Origin: Eubacterium sp.
Lineage (GTDB): Bacteria > Bacillota > Clostridia > Oscillospirales > Acutalibacteraceae
Assembly (NCBI GenBank): GCA_015655975.1
Contig: DVEP01000035.1
Span: forward strand, 1-64,000
Length of the DNA: 64,000 nt
Direction of reading: 5' to 3'
Part shown: in pieces, positions 45,537-54,660 of the stretch
Numbering within the stretch: position 1 is the stretch's first letter
How the letters are laid out: each line of letters starts with the position of its first letter
Notes under the pieces: generated by a model
Databases searched by the model: none
Told to the model about the DNA's origin: nothing
The model's input: the letters and a program-made list of their open reading frames with translations, nothing else
Made by a program: the position numbers and the translations under genes

Positions 45537-46196
45537 ATGGCAAACAAAATAGAAACTCTCTCAAAAATTCAAAATTGCGGTATTGTAGCCGTTGTACGAG
45601 CAGAAAGTGTAGATATGGCAGAAAGAATAACAGACGCCTGTATAGAGGGCGGAGTTGCCGCTATCGAACTGACATTTACAGTACCTCACGCTGAAAAACT
45701 GATTGAAGCTATGTGTACAAAATATTCAAACGGAGAAATCATTATCGGCGCAGGCACCGTTATGGACGAAGCTACGGCAAGAATTGCCATACTTTCAGGC
45801 GCCCAATATATTGTTTCCCCGTACTTTGACCCTGCAACCGTAAAGTGTTGTAACAGATACGGTGTTGCTTCAATGCCCGGTATATTCACGCCTACTGAGG
45901 CTGTGTCGGCTATGGAGTGCGGTGCAGATGTTTTAAAAGTTTTTCCCGGAGATATTGCAACTCCTGCATTCATCAAAGACCTGCACGGTCCTATTCCGAA
46001 CGCAGTGCTTATGCCGTCGGGCGGTGTAGATGTGAACAATGTTAAAGACTGGATTAAAGCAGGCGCAGTAGCAGTAGGCGCAGGCTCATCGCTTATAGCA
46101 GGCGCAAAAACAGGCGACTATAAAAAGATTACCGAAACAGGAAAAATCTTTGTTCAAAAAATCAAAGAAGCCCGTGAAGAAATGAAAACTCGTTAA
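45537..46196 (+). CDS. eda: KHG/KDPG aldolase
   Basis: 219 aa. CGIVAVVRAE carries the catalytic Glu region, IELTFTVPHA and GAGTVMDE the substrate loop, and YFDPATVKCCNRYGV with MPGIFTPTEA completes the TIM-barrel family; the Schiff-base lysine is in VLKVFPGD. It cleaves 2-keto-3-deoxy-6-phosphogluconate to pyruvate and glyceraldehyde-3-phosphate. Twelve bases after kdgK with AGGAG. Last gene of the uronate operon. Confidence 0.95.
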   Translation: MANKIETLSKIQNCGIVAVVRAESVDMAERITDACIEGGVAAIELTFTVPHAEKLIEAMCTKYSNGEIIIGAGTVMDEATARIAILSGAQYIVSPYFDPATVKCCNRYGVASMPGIFTPTEAVSAMECGADVLKVFPGDIATPAFIKDLHGPIPNAVLMPSGGVDVNNVKDWIKAGAVAVGAGSSLIAGAKTGDYKKITETGKIFVQKIKEAREEMKTR

Positions 46197-46265
46197 AATA
46201 AGATAGTTGAACATAGATGTGTTTAAAACAACTGTTCTTTTAATTTTACTTTTTCAGACAACAAA

Positions 46266-46311
46266 AAACCACTTGTATTTCAAAGTGAGATACAAGTGGT
46301 TTCTTTTTTGT
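46266..46311. terminator. Bidirectional terminator between eda and ilvC
   Basis: Stem AAACCACTTGTAT / ATACAAGTGGTTT with a nine-base loop, A-rich before and TTTTTTG after. Confidence 0.85.
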
Positions 46312-46320
46312 TTAAAATAA

Positions 46321-47337
46321 TTATTTTTCAGCGTATTTGTCTTCTTCTCCGCTCCAAGAATAGAGTTCACGAATTTCTGCGCCGACTTTTTCAAGTTGAT
46401 GAGATGCTTCGAGTTCTCTTTTTGCTCTGAAGTGAGCCCAGCCGTTGTTGCTTTCTGTAATGAATTTTGAAGCAAATGTACCGTCCTGAATTTCTTCAAG
46501 AACTTTCTTCATTTCTTTCTTTGTTTCATCTGTAATGAGACGCTTGCCGATTTCGTAGTCGCCGAATTCAGCAGTGTTTGAAATTGAATATCTCATTTTT
46601 GAAAAACCGCCTACATAGATGAGGTCAACAATGAGTTTCATTTCGTGAATACACTCAAAGTAAGCATTTCTCGGGTCATAGCCTGCTTCAACAAGTGTTT
46701 CAAAACCTGCTTTCATAAGAGCTGTAACACCGCCGCAAAGAACTGCCTGTTCACCGAAAAGGTCTGTTTCTGTTTCACACTTGAATGTTGTTTCAAGAAC
46801 GCCTGCACGAGCGCCGCCGATACCAAGTGCGTATGCAAGACCGATTTCCTGACATTTGCCTGTGTAGTCTTGGTAAACTGCGATAAGACAAGGAACACCT
46901 TTGCCCTCTTTGTACTCGGAACGAACTGTGTGTCCCGGTCCTTTAGGCGCAATCATAAATACATCGACATTTGCAGGAGGAAGTATTTGTTTGAAATGAA
47001 TGTTAAAGCCGTGAGCAAAAGCAAGTGCTTTGCCTTCTGTAAGGTGCGGTTCGATATTTTCTTTATAAATCTTTGCCTGAACTTCGTCGGGAGCAAGAAT
47101 CATAATGATATCAGCAGCCTCTGCTGCCTGTGCTGTTGTCATTACTGTAAGACCGTCGTCTTCTGCTTTTTTCCAGCTTTTTGAGCCTTCGTAAAGTCCG
47201 ACTACAACATCAACACCGCTTTCTTTAAGGTTAAGTGCATGTGCATGACCTTGAGAGCCAAAACCGATTATGGCAACTTTTTTTCCTTCAAGAACGCCAA
47301 GATTACAATCTTCTTGGTGAAAAAGTTTTGCTGACAT
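46321..47337 (-). CDS. ilvC: Ketol-acid reductoisomerase
   Basis: 338 aa. VAIIGFGSQGHAHALNLKES is the NADPH-binding motif, MIAPKGPGHTVR contains the catalytic His region, and the C-terminal metal-binding helices include DLFGEQAVLCGG and ECIHEMKLIVDLIY. It catalyses the second step of valine/isoleucine synthesis. GGAGG precedes the ATG. It stands alone; no ilvB, ilvN, ilvD or leu gene is nearby, and no T-box leader is evident in the short upstream region. Confidence 0.97.
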   Translation of the reverse strand: MSAKLFHQEDCNLGVLEGKKVAIIGFGSQGHAHALNLKESGVDVVVGLYEGSKSWKKAEDDGLTVMTTAQAAEAADIIMILAPDEVQAKIYKENIEPHLTEGKALAFAHGFNIHFKQILPPANVDVFMIAPKGPGHTVRSEYKEGKGVPCLIAVYQDYTGKCQEIGLAYALGIGGARAGVLETTFKCETETDLFGEQAVLCGGVTALMKAGFETLVEAGYDPRNAYFECIHEMKLIVDLIYVGGFSKMRYSISNTAEFGDYEIGKRLITDETKKEMKKVLEEIQDGTFASKFITESNNGWAHFRAKRELEASHQLEKVGAEIRELYSWSGEEDKYAEK

Positions 47338-47529
47338 ATAAATTCCTCCAATTCATTATTTTTTAGCCATTTTCAAAACTATAATTTAATTTTATTATCT
47401 TAACTTTGTCTTGTCAAGTCTAAAGTTATCATATTTAAGCGATATATTTTCACTTTTCTCTTGTAAATCACATATAAATAGTTTAAAATTAAGATATATA
47501 CAATATTTTTTAACTCGGTGAAGATTAAA

Positions 47530-48750
47530 ATGACAAATTTAAAAAAATTTTCTTTGTTGGCAGACTCACTTTGCATATACGATTTTTCAAACGACAGTGT
47601 TTTTAAGTCTTTCACAAAACTTTTGAAAACAAAAGATGAAATTGACTTAATTTCAAATTACAGAGATTTTTACAGAACTCTGCCGTGTGAAAAATCTTTT
47701 AGTAAATATTTATATGACGCTGTTTTGACAAATGAAAACGAGTTTACAAAGCGCGTCGCTTTTCCCCACGAAAAAATTGACAGTTCACTCAAAGATGCGG
47801 CAATAAGCGATTTGAAAAAACTTTCAACGCTCAGCACATTTTGTACAAACGACATATATTTTGAAGTATCAGACGAGGATGTAAAAGAGATTTTATACTC
47901 AATGCCGAAAATATCGTCTGCTGCTGAAAACCCGAATTGGAACGAAAAGACAGACGAAATTATTGCATTCAGCCGAAAAAACGGCTGCGGAATTTTTGCA
48001 AAAAGCAAGGCTTTCAGTTGGAGAAACAAGGAACTCTGCCCTATACAATCTTTTGACAGGACAAAACTTTCCGATTTAAAAAACTATGAAATCCAGAGAA
48101 AAAAAGTAATTGACAACACAGAGAGTTTTGTTGACGGCTACCCTGCAAACAATGTTTTGCTGTACGGCGACAGAGGTACCGGCAAAAGTTCGACAGTTCA
48201 CGCAGTTTTAAACGAATATTCCGACAAAGGACTGCGTATGATTGAACTTTCCAAAAAGTCAATTCCCGAACTTCCCGTTTTGCTTGAAAAACTGAACGGT
48301 TGTCCGCTGAAATTCATCATTTTCATTGACGACCTTTCTTTTGACAGCGATGACGACAGTTTTGCAGAACTCAAGGCCGCACTTGAAGGTTCTCTCTCGG
48401 CAAAGCAAAACAACACGCTTATCTATGCAACATCTAACAGACGGCATCTTGTCAAAGAAACTTTTTCTTCCCGTGACGGCGACGAAGTGCACAGAGCCGA
48501 CACAATACAGGAGCAAATGAGTTTGTCGGACAGGTTCGGACTGACTGTTACATTTACGAACCCCGACAAGAAGAACTATCTTGAAATCATTGACAAGCTT
48601 GCGCTCGACAGAAAAATCTATGTCGAACAAACAAAACTGCACCAAAAAGCAGAACAGTGGGCGCTTGCAAAAGGCGGACGAAATCCAAGGTGTGCAAAGC
48701 AGTTTATCAACTATGTCGAAAGCTGTGAAAAGCGTGGCAAAGAATGGTAA
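47530..48750 (+). CDS. DUF815 family AAA ATPase
   Basis: 406 aa. A helical N-terminal domain (about 1-190) precedes a P-loop ATPase: Walker A NVLLYGDRGTGKSST (near 215), Walker B FIIFIDDLSF (near 262), sensor-like LIYATSNRRHL (near 300) and DRFGLTVTF. This arrangement is typical of DUF815, a soluble ATPase of unknown role common in Firmicutes and some Proteobacteria. The ATG at 47530 follows CGGTGA; an in-frame GTG at 47518 is part of that site. Confidence 0.9.
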   Translation: MTNLKKFSLLADSLCIYDFSNDSVFKSFTKLLKTKDEIDLISNYRDFYRTLPCEKSFSKYLYDAVLTNENEFTKRVAFPHEKIDSSLKDAAISDLKKLSTLSTFCTNDIYFEVSDEDVKEILYSMPKISSAAENPNWNEKTDEIIAFSRKNGCGIFAKSKAFSWRNKELCPIQSFDRTKLSDLKNYEIQRKKVIDNTESFVDGYPANNVLLYGDRGTGKSSTVHAVLNEYSDKGLRMIELSKKSIPELPVLLEKLNGCPLKFIIFIDDLSFDSDDDSFAELKAALEGSLSAKQNNTLIYATSNRRHLVKETFSSRDGDEVHRADTIQEQMSLSDRFGLTVTFTNPDKKNYLEIIDKLALDRKIYVEQTKLHQKAEQWALAKGGRNPRCAKQFINYVESCEKRGKEW

Positions 48751-48869
48751 AAAAATATTTATAGCGCGTTCACAATTTTAAAAAAATGTTTACTGCATCA
48801 TAAAATTATGAACAAACTATACTGATATTATCGAATAGAAGTAAAAATCAAACAGAAAAGGAGCACAAA

Positions 48870-49568
48870 ATGAACAACAGTAAAATCATGGTTGTAGATG
48901 ACGACCAAAACATTTGCGAACTACTTAAACTCTATCTTGAAAATGAAGGCTGTACTGTTTTTGTTACAAACGACGGTCAATCGGCAGTTGCTATGGCAGA
49001 AGCTAAATCTCCCGATTTAATTTTGCTTGATATTATGCTTCCTAAAATGGACGGCTGGCAGGTTTGCCGAGAAATCAGAAAAACATCAAATGTTCCGATT
49101 ATAATGCTTACTGCAAAAGGCGAAACTTTTGACAAAGTTCTCGGTCTTGAACTCGGAGCAGACGACTATGTTGTAAAACCGTTTGACACAAAGGAAGTTA
49201 TGGCGCGCGTAAAAGCAGTTTTAAGAAGAACAAACGGCGAATCTGAAAACGCTTCAAAAGAAAAGAAGGTAGTTGTGTATGACAAACTTGAAATCAATAT
49301 TACCAACTACGAACTGATAGTTGACGGCGTTCAAATTGACACACCGCCTAAAGAGCTTGAACTTATTTACCACTTTGCGTCAAATCCGAACAGAGTTTTC
49401 ACAAGAGACCAACTTCTCGACGAGGTTTGGGGCTTTGATTACTACGGCGACTCAAGAACGGTCGATGTCCATGTAAAAAGACTTCGTGAAAAACTTGAGG
49501 GCGTTTCAGACAAATGGGCTTTAAAAACCGTTTGGGGCGTCGGATACAAATTTGAAACAAAGGATTAA
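48870..49568 (+). CDS. OmpR/PhoB-type response regulator
   Basis: 232 aa. The receiver domain has VVDDDQ (Asp 11-12), phospho-acceptor Asp53 in LLDIMLPKMDGW, Thr in MLTAKG and Lys in VVKPFD. A winged helix follows (RVFTRDQLLDEVWGFDYYG, then TVDVHVKRLREK). AGGAG lies at good spacing. First gene of a three-gene operon with a histidine kinase and an HtrA protease, resembling CssRS-HtrA envelope stress control in Bacillus. Confidence 0.93.
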   Translation: MNNSKIMVVDDDQNICELLKLYLENEGCTVFVTNDGQSAVAMAEAKSPDLILLDIMLPKMDGWQVCREIRKTSNVPIIMLTAKGETFDKVLGLELGADDYVVKPFDTKEVMARVKAVLRRTNGESENASKEKKVVVYDKLEINITNYELIVDGVQIDTPPKELELIYHFASNPNRVFTRDQLLDEVWGFDYYGDSRTVDVHVKRLREKLEGVSDKWALKTVWGVGYKFETKD

Positions 49569-49574
49569 TCTCTG

Positions 49575-51089
49575 ATGTCTGATTTTTCACTTCAAAAAAA
49601 GATACAAAAGACCAAAAAAAAACAAGAAAAAAAGACAAATATTTTCACAAAATATTTTACACTCTTTTCTGTAATACTTTTTGTAACTTTTTCCGTATTA
49701 GGCACGACGCTTCTCATACTTATTAACAGTTATTGGCAGCAAGACAAAACAAAACTGCTCATTGAAAATACGAAAAGTGTGGCTACTGCAGCAGAATCTT
49801 TATTGATAATTCAGGATATGAACAATCAATATTCGATTGAAAAAAGTTTTTTATGCGACACACTCAGCATTTTATCGACTTCTATCGACGCCGATGTTTT
49901 CATTTGTGATGTGGGCGGCTCTGTGATTATGTGTAAGGAACGCGCAAGTTCAAAACCTGTTTACGGCTCATTTCAGGCATGTAAAAAACACAGCAATTTC
50001 AATATGGATTCCGCTACACTTCAGAGGGTTTACGAGGGTGAATCTGTCGGCAGAGGAATAATAAACGGCGAAGAATACTATGTTGTAGGGCAAACAATCG
50101 TAAGCAACGGTCAAATCATAGGCACTGTTTTCGCAACTACCGAAACGGGAACATCAAGTCTCGTTTCCGATATTATGAAAATATTTATTTTATCGGCTGT
50201 ACTTTGTCTTTGTGTTGCGTACATAGGCGTATATTTCCTGTCAAAGCGAATGACCGACCCGTTGCTTCAAATCAGCACCGCGGCAAAACAGTTTGCAAAC
50301 GGCGACTTCTCATACCGTGTAAATGTTCACTCAAACGATGAAATTGAAGAACTCGCACAAACTCTAAACGATATGGCAAACGCACTTGACAAACTTGAAG
50401 GCTCAAGGCGTAGTTTTGTTGCAAATGTTTCGCACGAATTGAAAACGCCTATGACTTCCATTGCAGGTTTTATTGACGGCATTCTTGACGGTACTGTCCC
50501 GAAAGAAAAAGAAAAATACTACCTGAAAATTGTAAGCGACGAAGTTAGACGACTTTCGCGCCTTGTAGTTGCTATGCTTAATATGAGTAAAATTGAAAGC
50601 GGAGACTTTGTTATGAAATATCACAACTATGATATTTCCGAGCAAATCATCAATATACTTTTAACCTTTGAGCAAAAAATTGAGCAAAAGAATATTGAAA
50701 TTTTCGGTTTAGACAAACTTGCTCCTACAAAAGTCAACGCTGACCCTGATATGATTTACCAAGTAATATACAACATTGTTGACAACGCAGTGAAGTTCAC
50801 AAATGTCAACGGCTATATTTCAGTAAATCTAAAAGACGAAGACAATTTTGTAAGGGTTTCAATCAAAAACAGCGGAAACGGAATTAAATCAGAAGAACTT
50901 TCCAAAATATTTGAAAGATTTTATAAAGTAGATAAGTCAAGAAGCCTTGACGCTAAAGGCGCAGGCCTTGGTTTATATATTGTTAAAACAATGGTTGAAA
51001 TGCACGGTGGAAAAATTTGGGCTCAAAGCAAAGAGCCGAAAAGCGCCGAATTTATATTTACCCTTCCGAAAAAGACTTCTAACAAATGA
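49575..51089 (+). CDS. Membrane sensor histidine kinase
   Basis: 504 aa. TM1 about 25-50, an extracytoplasmic sensor domain about 55-195, TM2 about 200-222, HAMP to about 275 (MTDPLLQISTAAKQFANGDF). The HisKA motif VSHELKTPM places the phospho-His near 286, and the ATPase domain shows N-box YNIVDNAVKFTN and G-box KGAGLGLYIVK. Seven bases after the response regulator. It likely senses an envelope signal; the sensor domain is not recognisable. Confidence 0.93.
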   Translation: MSDFSLQKKIQKTKKKQEKKTNIFTKYFTLFSVILFVTFSVLGTTLLILINSYWQQDKTKLLIENTKSVATAAESLLIIQDMNNQYSIEKSFLCDTLSILSTSIDADVFICDVGGSVIMCKERASSKPVYGSFQACKKHSNFNMDSATLQRVYEGESVGRGIINGEEYYVVGQTIVSNGQIIGTVFATTETGTSSLVSDIMKIFILSAVLCLCVAYIGVYFLSKRMTDPLLQISTAAKQFANGDFSYRVNVHSNDEIEELAQTLNDMANALDKLEGSRRSFVANVSHELKTPMTSIAGFIDGILDGTVPKEKEKYYLKIVSDEVRRLSRLVVAMLNMSKIESGDFVMKYHNYDISEQIINILLTFEQKIEQKNIEIFGLDKLAPTKVNADPDMIYQVIYNIVDNAVKFTNVNGYISVNLKDEDNFVRVSIKNSGNGIKSEELSKIFERFYKVDKSRSLDAKGAGLGLYIVKTMVEMHGGKIWAQSKEPKSAEFIFTLPKKTSNK

Positions 51090-51107
51090 ACAAAGGAGTA
51101 ATTATTT

Positions 51108-52562
51108 ATGAGTTTTAACAAAGACGAAAACGGCGGATTTCCAAACAATGAAAATCAAAACACGCAGTACACACCGCCTCAGCAGTCTCCTGTGAACAAC
51201 AACGGCGAATATCATTATGTTCCACCTCAAAACACTCAAAACCAACAAAGTTACACGACAAACAACACAAGTCAGCAAAATCAGTACTATCAACCCGAAT
51301 ACAATCAAAACAACAATTTTGAAAATAACCCCGTAAAGAAAAAAGGCAAAAAAAGTAAAACCGTATGGGCTATTGTAATTGTTGCCGTTGTTTGTGTTGC
51401 AGTTGCAGTTTTCGGCATTCTCTACGGTGTAAAAAACTCCAAAAACACCGACGGTACAAGTACAACCGAATATTCAGGAGGCGCAACAGTTCAGTCAAGC
51501 GACAGTTCTCCGACAGAAGATGAAAACGGCAATCTTACAACCGTAGGCGTTGTAAAAAAAGTTCTCGGCTCATGCGTAGGAATTACCGTTTACAGCGACC
51601 AAACACAAGCCGGTGATTTTTACAACTACTTCTATTCAAACGGTCAAAACAACAACAATTCAAATCCTGCTAAGTCAGGCGAAGGTTCAGGCGTTTTGAT
51701 GTATGAAGACAAAGAAAAAGGGTTAACATATATTTTAACCTGCGCCCATGTAATTTCAGGCGGAACGAAGTTCACAGTTACTACAGCTGACGGCAAAGAA
51801 TACAACGCAAGTCTTGTAGGCTACGACAACCAAACAGACATCGGCGTTCTCTCAATTTCAGCAACAGGTTTGAGTATTGCCGAGTTCGGCAACTCGGAAG
51901 ATATTGATATAGGCGAAGATTGTATAGCAATCGGTAATCCTGGCGGACTTGAGTTTTCAAACAGCGTTACAAAGGGTATAGTTTCGGGTCTTAACCGTCC
52001 TGTTGAAAGTTCAATAGGCTACGACAACAAGTGTATTCAGGTTGACGCTGCAATCAACCCCGGTAACAGTGGCGGCGCATTATTCAATATGCAGGGTCAG
52101 GTTATCGGAATTAACTCATCTAAAATTGCCGCTACTGACTACGAAGGTATCGGTTTTGCAATTCCGAGCAATACTGCTATAGACAATGCAAACTCAATCA
52201 TTAAAAACGGCTATGTTGCAGGCAGAGCTCAAATAGGCATCAAATATGCGCCTGTTTCACAGTTCAGCAACGCAAACGCAATCATTTCAGAACTTGAAAA
52301 AGAAGGCTATAAAGACGCAGAGGGCGCTATTGTAGTCAGCAGTGTCAACGAAGATTCCGACTTAGCAAGTAAAGATGTTAAACAGTATGATATTATCGTT
52401 TCAGTTGACGATAAAGTCTTGACTTCTACCGACATTTTAACCTCAACACTTGCAGACAAAAAGCCGGGAGATACAGTAGAACTGACTTTGGCAAGAGCGG
52501 AAAACAACAAACTTAAAATTTTTAAAGTTTCCTGTAAACTCGGAGAATCAAAAGGAAACTGA
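51108..52562 (+). CDS. Membrane-anchored HtrA/DegP-type serine protease
   Basis: 484 aa. A Gln/Asn-rich cytoplasmic N-terminus (1-75), a transmembrane helix (about 84-107), then a trypsin-like domain with His in LTCAHVISGG (near 213), Asp in NQTDIGVL (near 244) and Ser in NPGNSGGALF (near 322). A C-terminal PDZ domain (about 400-480) includes VKQYDIIVSVDDK. It degrades or refolds misfolded exported proteins outside the membrane. It is probably controlled by the two-component pair just upstream. Confidence 0.94.
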   Translation: MSFNKDENGGFPNNENQNTQYTPPQQSPVNNNGEYHYVPPQNTQNQQSYTTNNTSQQNQYYQPEYNQNNNFENNPVKKKGKKSKTVWAIVIVAVVCVAVAVFGILYGVKNSKNTDGTSTTEYSGGATVQSSDSSPTEDENGNLTTVGVVKKVLGSCVGITVYSDQTQAGDFYNYFYSNGQNNNNSNPAKSGEGSGVLMYEDKEKGLTYILTCAHVISGGTKFTVTTADGKEYNASLVGYDNQTDIGVLSISATGLSIAEFGNSEDIDIGEDCIAIGNPGGLEFSNSVTKGIVSGLNRPVESSIGYDNKCIQVDAAINPGNSGGALFNMQGQVIGINSSKIAATDYEGIGFAIPSNTAIDNANSIIKNGYVAGRAQIGIKYAPVSQFSNANAIISELEKEGYKDAEGAIVVSSVNEDSDLASKDVKQYDIIVSVDDKVLTSTDILTSTLADKKPGDTVELTLARAENNKLKIFKVSCKLGESKGN

Positions 52563-52587
52563 TAAAACAAATTAAACTATACTAATC

Positions 52588-52630
52588 TAAAAAAACCGTC
52601 GTTGAGCAAAATGCAATACGGCGGTTTTGT
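52588..52630 (+). terminator. Terminator of the kinase-HtrA operon
   Basis: Imperfect stem AAAACCGTCGTTG with CAATACGGCGGTTTT, followed by TTTTG. Confidence 0.7.
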
Positions 52631-52693
52631 TTAGTTGATTATTTGAAAATACTGTGATATATTTATTTTAAGTATTATACATAGGAGGATATT

Positions 52694-53296
52694 ATGACAA
52701 CACGAGAAAGAATGCAGAACGGGTATCTCTATGACCCGGGAGAAAGTGATATACTCGAAGAACAACAGGAGTGCTTGGAAAAGTTGTACGACTTCAACGC
52801 TACAAGACCGAGTGAAATGAAAAAACGAGAAGAAATGTTAAAGGATATGTTTGCAGAAATAGGAGAAAACTGCTATATAGAACCGCCTTTTCACGCAAAC
52901 TTCGGCGGAAAGCATGTTCATTTCGGAGATTGGGTATATGCCAACTTCAATCTCACTTTAGTTGACGACTCAGATATTTTTGTCGGAAACAATGTTATGT
53001 TCGCGCCAAATGTCATTGTCGCAACTGCAGGACACCCCATTTTACCCGAACTTCGTGAAAAAGGAATACAGTTCAATATTCCCGTACACATAGGCAACAA
53101 TGTTTGGATAGGTGCAGGAAGCGTAATTTTGCCGGGGGTAACTATCGGCGACAACACCGTAATAGGCGCAGGCAGTGTTGTAACAAAAGATATTCCATCT
53201 GACTCCGTCGCTTACGGCAACCCTTGCAAAGTTGTGCGTGAAATAGGCGAAAAAGACAAATTGTATTACTTTAAAAACAGAAAAGTAGATATGTAA
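52694..53296 (+). CDS. Maltose/galactoside O-acetyltransferase family protein
   Basis: 200 aa. An N-terminal helical part (RMQNGYLYDPGESDI) is followed by left-handed beta-helix hexapeptide repeats with the catalytic His in VATAGHPI, and GNNVWIGAGSVILPGVTIG. Length and motifs match the Maa/LacA group that transfers acetyl from acetyl-CoA to a sugar hydroxyl. The specific sugar is unknown. AGGAGG lies at optimal distance. Followed by the YlmH-like gene two bases later. Confidence 0.93.
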   Translation: MTTRERMQNGYLYDPGESDILEEQQECLEKLYDFNATRPSEMKKREEMLKDMFAEIGENCYIEPPFHANFGGKHVHFGDWVYANFNLTLVDDSDIFVGNNVMFAPNVIVATAGHPILPELREKGIQFNIPVHIGNNVWIGAGSVILPGVTIGDNTVIGAGSVVTKDIPSDSVAYGNPCKVVREIGEKDKLYYFKNRKVDM

Positions 53297-53298
53297 AA

Positions 53299-54045
53299 AT
53301 GCAAAACAACTCAAATTTAACCTGCAAAAGATTTTCGGAACTGTCAAACAGAGCGTACAGTAAAAACTATGCCGTGTTTTCTGACTTTTTAAATATAGAC
53401 GAGCAGAGCGAACTTTTAAATACAAAACTTGTATCGAACTTTTTTCTTTTCGGCGGTTTTGAAACGGCTGAAAGAAAAATAGCCTGCTTTTACAACGATT
53501 TCAAGCCTGAATTGAGCGATTTCCCGCTTGAATGTATTAAAATCTCCCCTGCCAACAGTAAGTTTGCAGACAAACTTACACACAGAGATTTTCTAGGTTC
53601 TGTCATCGGTTTGGGAATAAAAAGAGAAACTTTGGGCGATATTACAGTAAACGAAAACTGTGGCTATATCTTCTGTCTTGACACAATATCGGGCTTTATT
53701 GTCGAAAATTTAAAAAAAGTCAAACACACAACGGTTACTTGCGAAAAAATATACAATTTGCCCGAAAATGTTGTTTCAAAGCCTGTACCTGAAAGTATCA
53801 TTGTGCCGTCTCTCAGAATTGACGCCGTATGTGCAGGAGTTTATAAATTTTCACGAAGCAACGCAAAAACTCTTTTTGAGCAAAATAAAATTTTCGTAAA
53901 CAGTAAAATCTGTCAAAACAGTTCCTATATTTTAAAGGAAAATGACCTGATTTCCGTCAGAGGTTTCGGCAGATTTATATATTCAAGAACAGTTAAAGAA
54001 ACAAAAAAGTCAAGACTTGTGATTGATATTGAAAACTTTAAATGA
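53299..54045 (+). CDS. YlmH-like RNA-binding protein with S4 domain
   Basis: 248 aa. The N-terminal part (to about residue 165) carries the YlmH block THRDFLGSVIGLGIKRETLG. The C-terminal S4 domain (about 175-245) has SLRIDAVCAGVYKFSRSNAK and VRGFGRF. Homologues associate with ribosomes or cell-division genes; recent work links YlmH to ribosome quality control. It begins two bases after the acetyltransferase stop without a clear ribosome site, suggesting coupled translation. Confidence 0.88.
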   Translation: MQNNSNLTCKRFSELSNRAYSKNYAVFSDFLNIDEQSELLNTKLVSNFFLFGGFETAERKIACFYNDFKPELSDFPLECIKISPANSKFADKLTHRDFLGSVIGLGIKRETLGDITVNENCGYIFCLDTISGFIVENLKKVKHTTVTCEKIYNLPENVVSKPVPESIIVPSLRIDAVCAGVYKFSRSNAKTLFEQNKIFVNSKICQNSSYILKENDLISVRGFGRFIYSRTVKETKKSRLVIDIENFK

Positions 54046-54107
54046 TAAAATTTTTCGCCAAACATTTTTAATATAATCAATCAGTACAATCAAAATGAGG
54101 TGATTTT

Positions 54108-54524
54108 ATGAAAAAAATTATTTTAATTTCATTTGCGCTGATTTTTGCATTTTCACTTTTTTACGGTTGTTCAAAATCAAGCACAGACAAAGATTTAAAA
54201 AATCAAAGCAACAGTTTGGCTTATCAAAAAATTTCATCAAAAGAAGCGAAAAATTTAATGGATACAGAAAAAGACTATGTCATTTTAGATGTTCGCACTA
54301 AAGAGGAATTTGATGAAAAACACATACCGAACGCTGTGCTCATCCCCGACACTGAAATTGAGCAAAAAGCAGAGTCCGTGTTAAAAGACAAGGACCGACT
54401 TATTTTAGTCTATTGCAGGACAGGCAGACGCAGTGCTTTGGCAGCAAAGCAACTTGTTGAACTCGGCTATACAAATGTAAAAGACTTCAGCGGAATCGTC
54501 GATTGGCAGTATGAAACAGAATAA
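54108..54524 (+). CDS. Rhodanese-like lipoprotein
   Basis: 138 aa. Lipoprotein signal ending LFYGC (Cys near 21). The rhodanese domain has VILDVRTKEEFDEKHIPNA and the active-site loop LVYCRTGRRSALAA with Cys near 104. Such single-domain proteins carry sulfane sulfur on this Cys; the physiological donor and acceptor are unknown. GAGGTGAT precedes the ATG, and a strong terminator follows. Confidence 0.92.
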   Translation: MKKIILISFALIFAFSLFYGCSKSSTDKDLKNQSNSLAYQKISSKEAKNLMDTEKDYVILDVRTKEEFDEKHIPNAVLIPDTEIEQKAESVLKDKDRLILVYCRTGRRSALAAKQLVELGYTNVKDFSGIVDWQYETE

Positions 54525-54530
54525 TAATAA

Positions 54531-54571
54531 ACAAAGGTCCTCTCAACGATAAATGTTGAGAGGACCTTTGT
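54531..54571. terminator. Strong bidirectional terminator
   Basis: Seventeen-pair stem (ACAAAGGTCCTCTCAAC with GTTGAGAGGACCTTTGT) and a seven-base loop. Confidence 0.9.
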
Positions 54572-54660
54572 TTATGCAAAATTTACTGCACTTGTGACTT
54601 ATGCAATTGTTTCTACAAAAACTAAAGAGTAGTTTTCAGGACTTGAAAACAATTTTTTCA

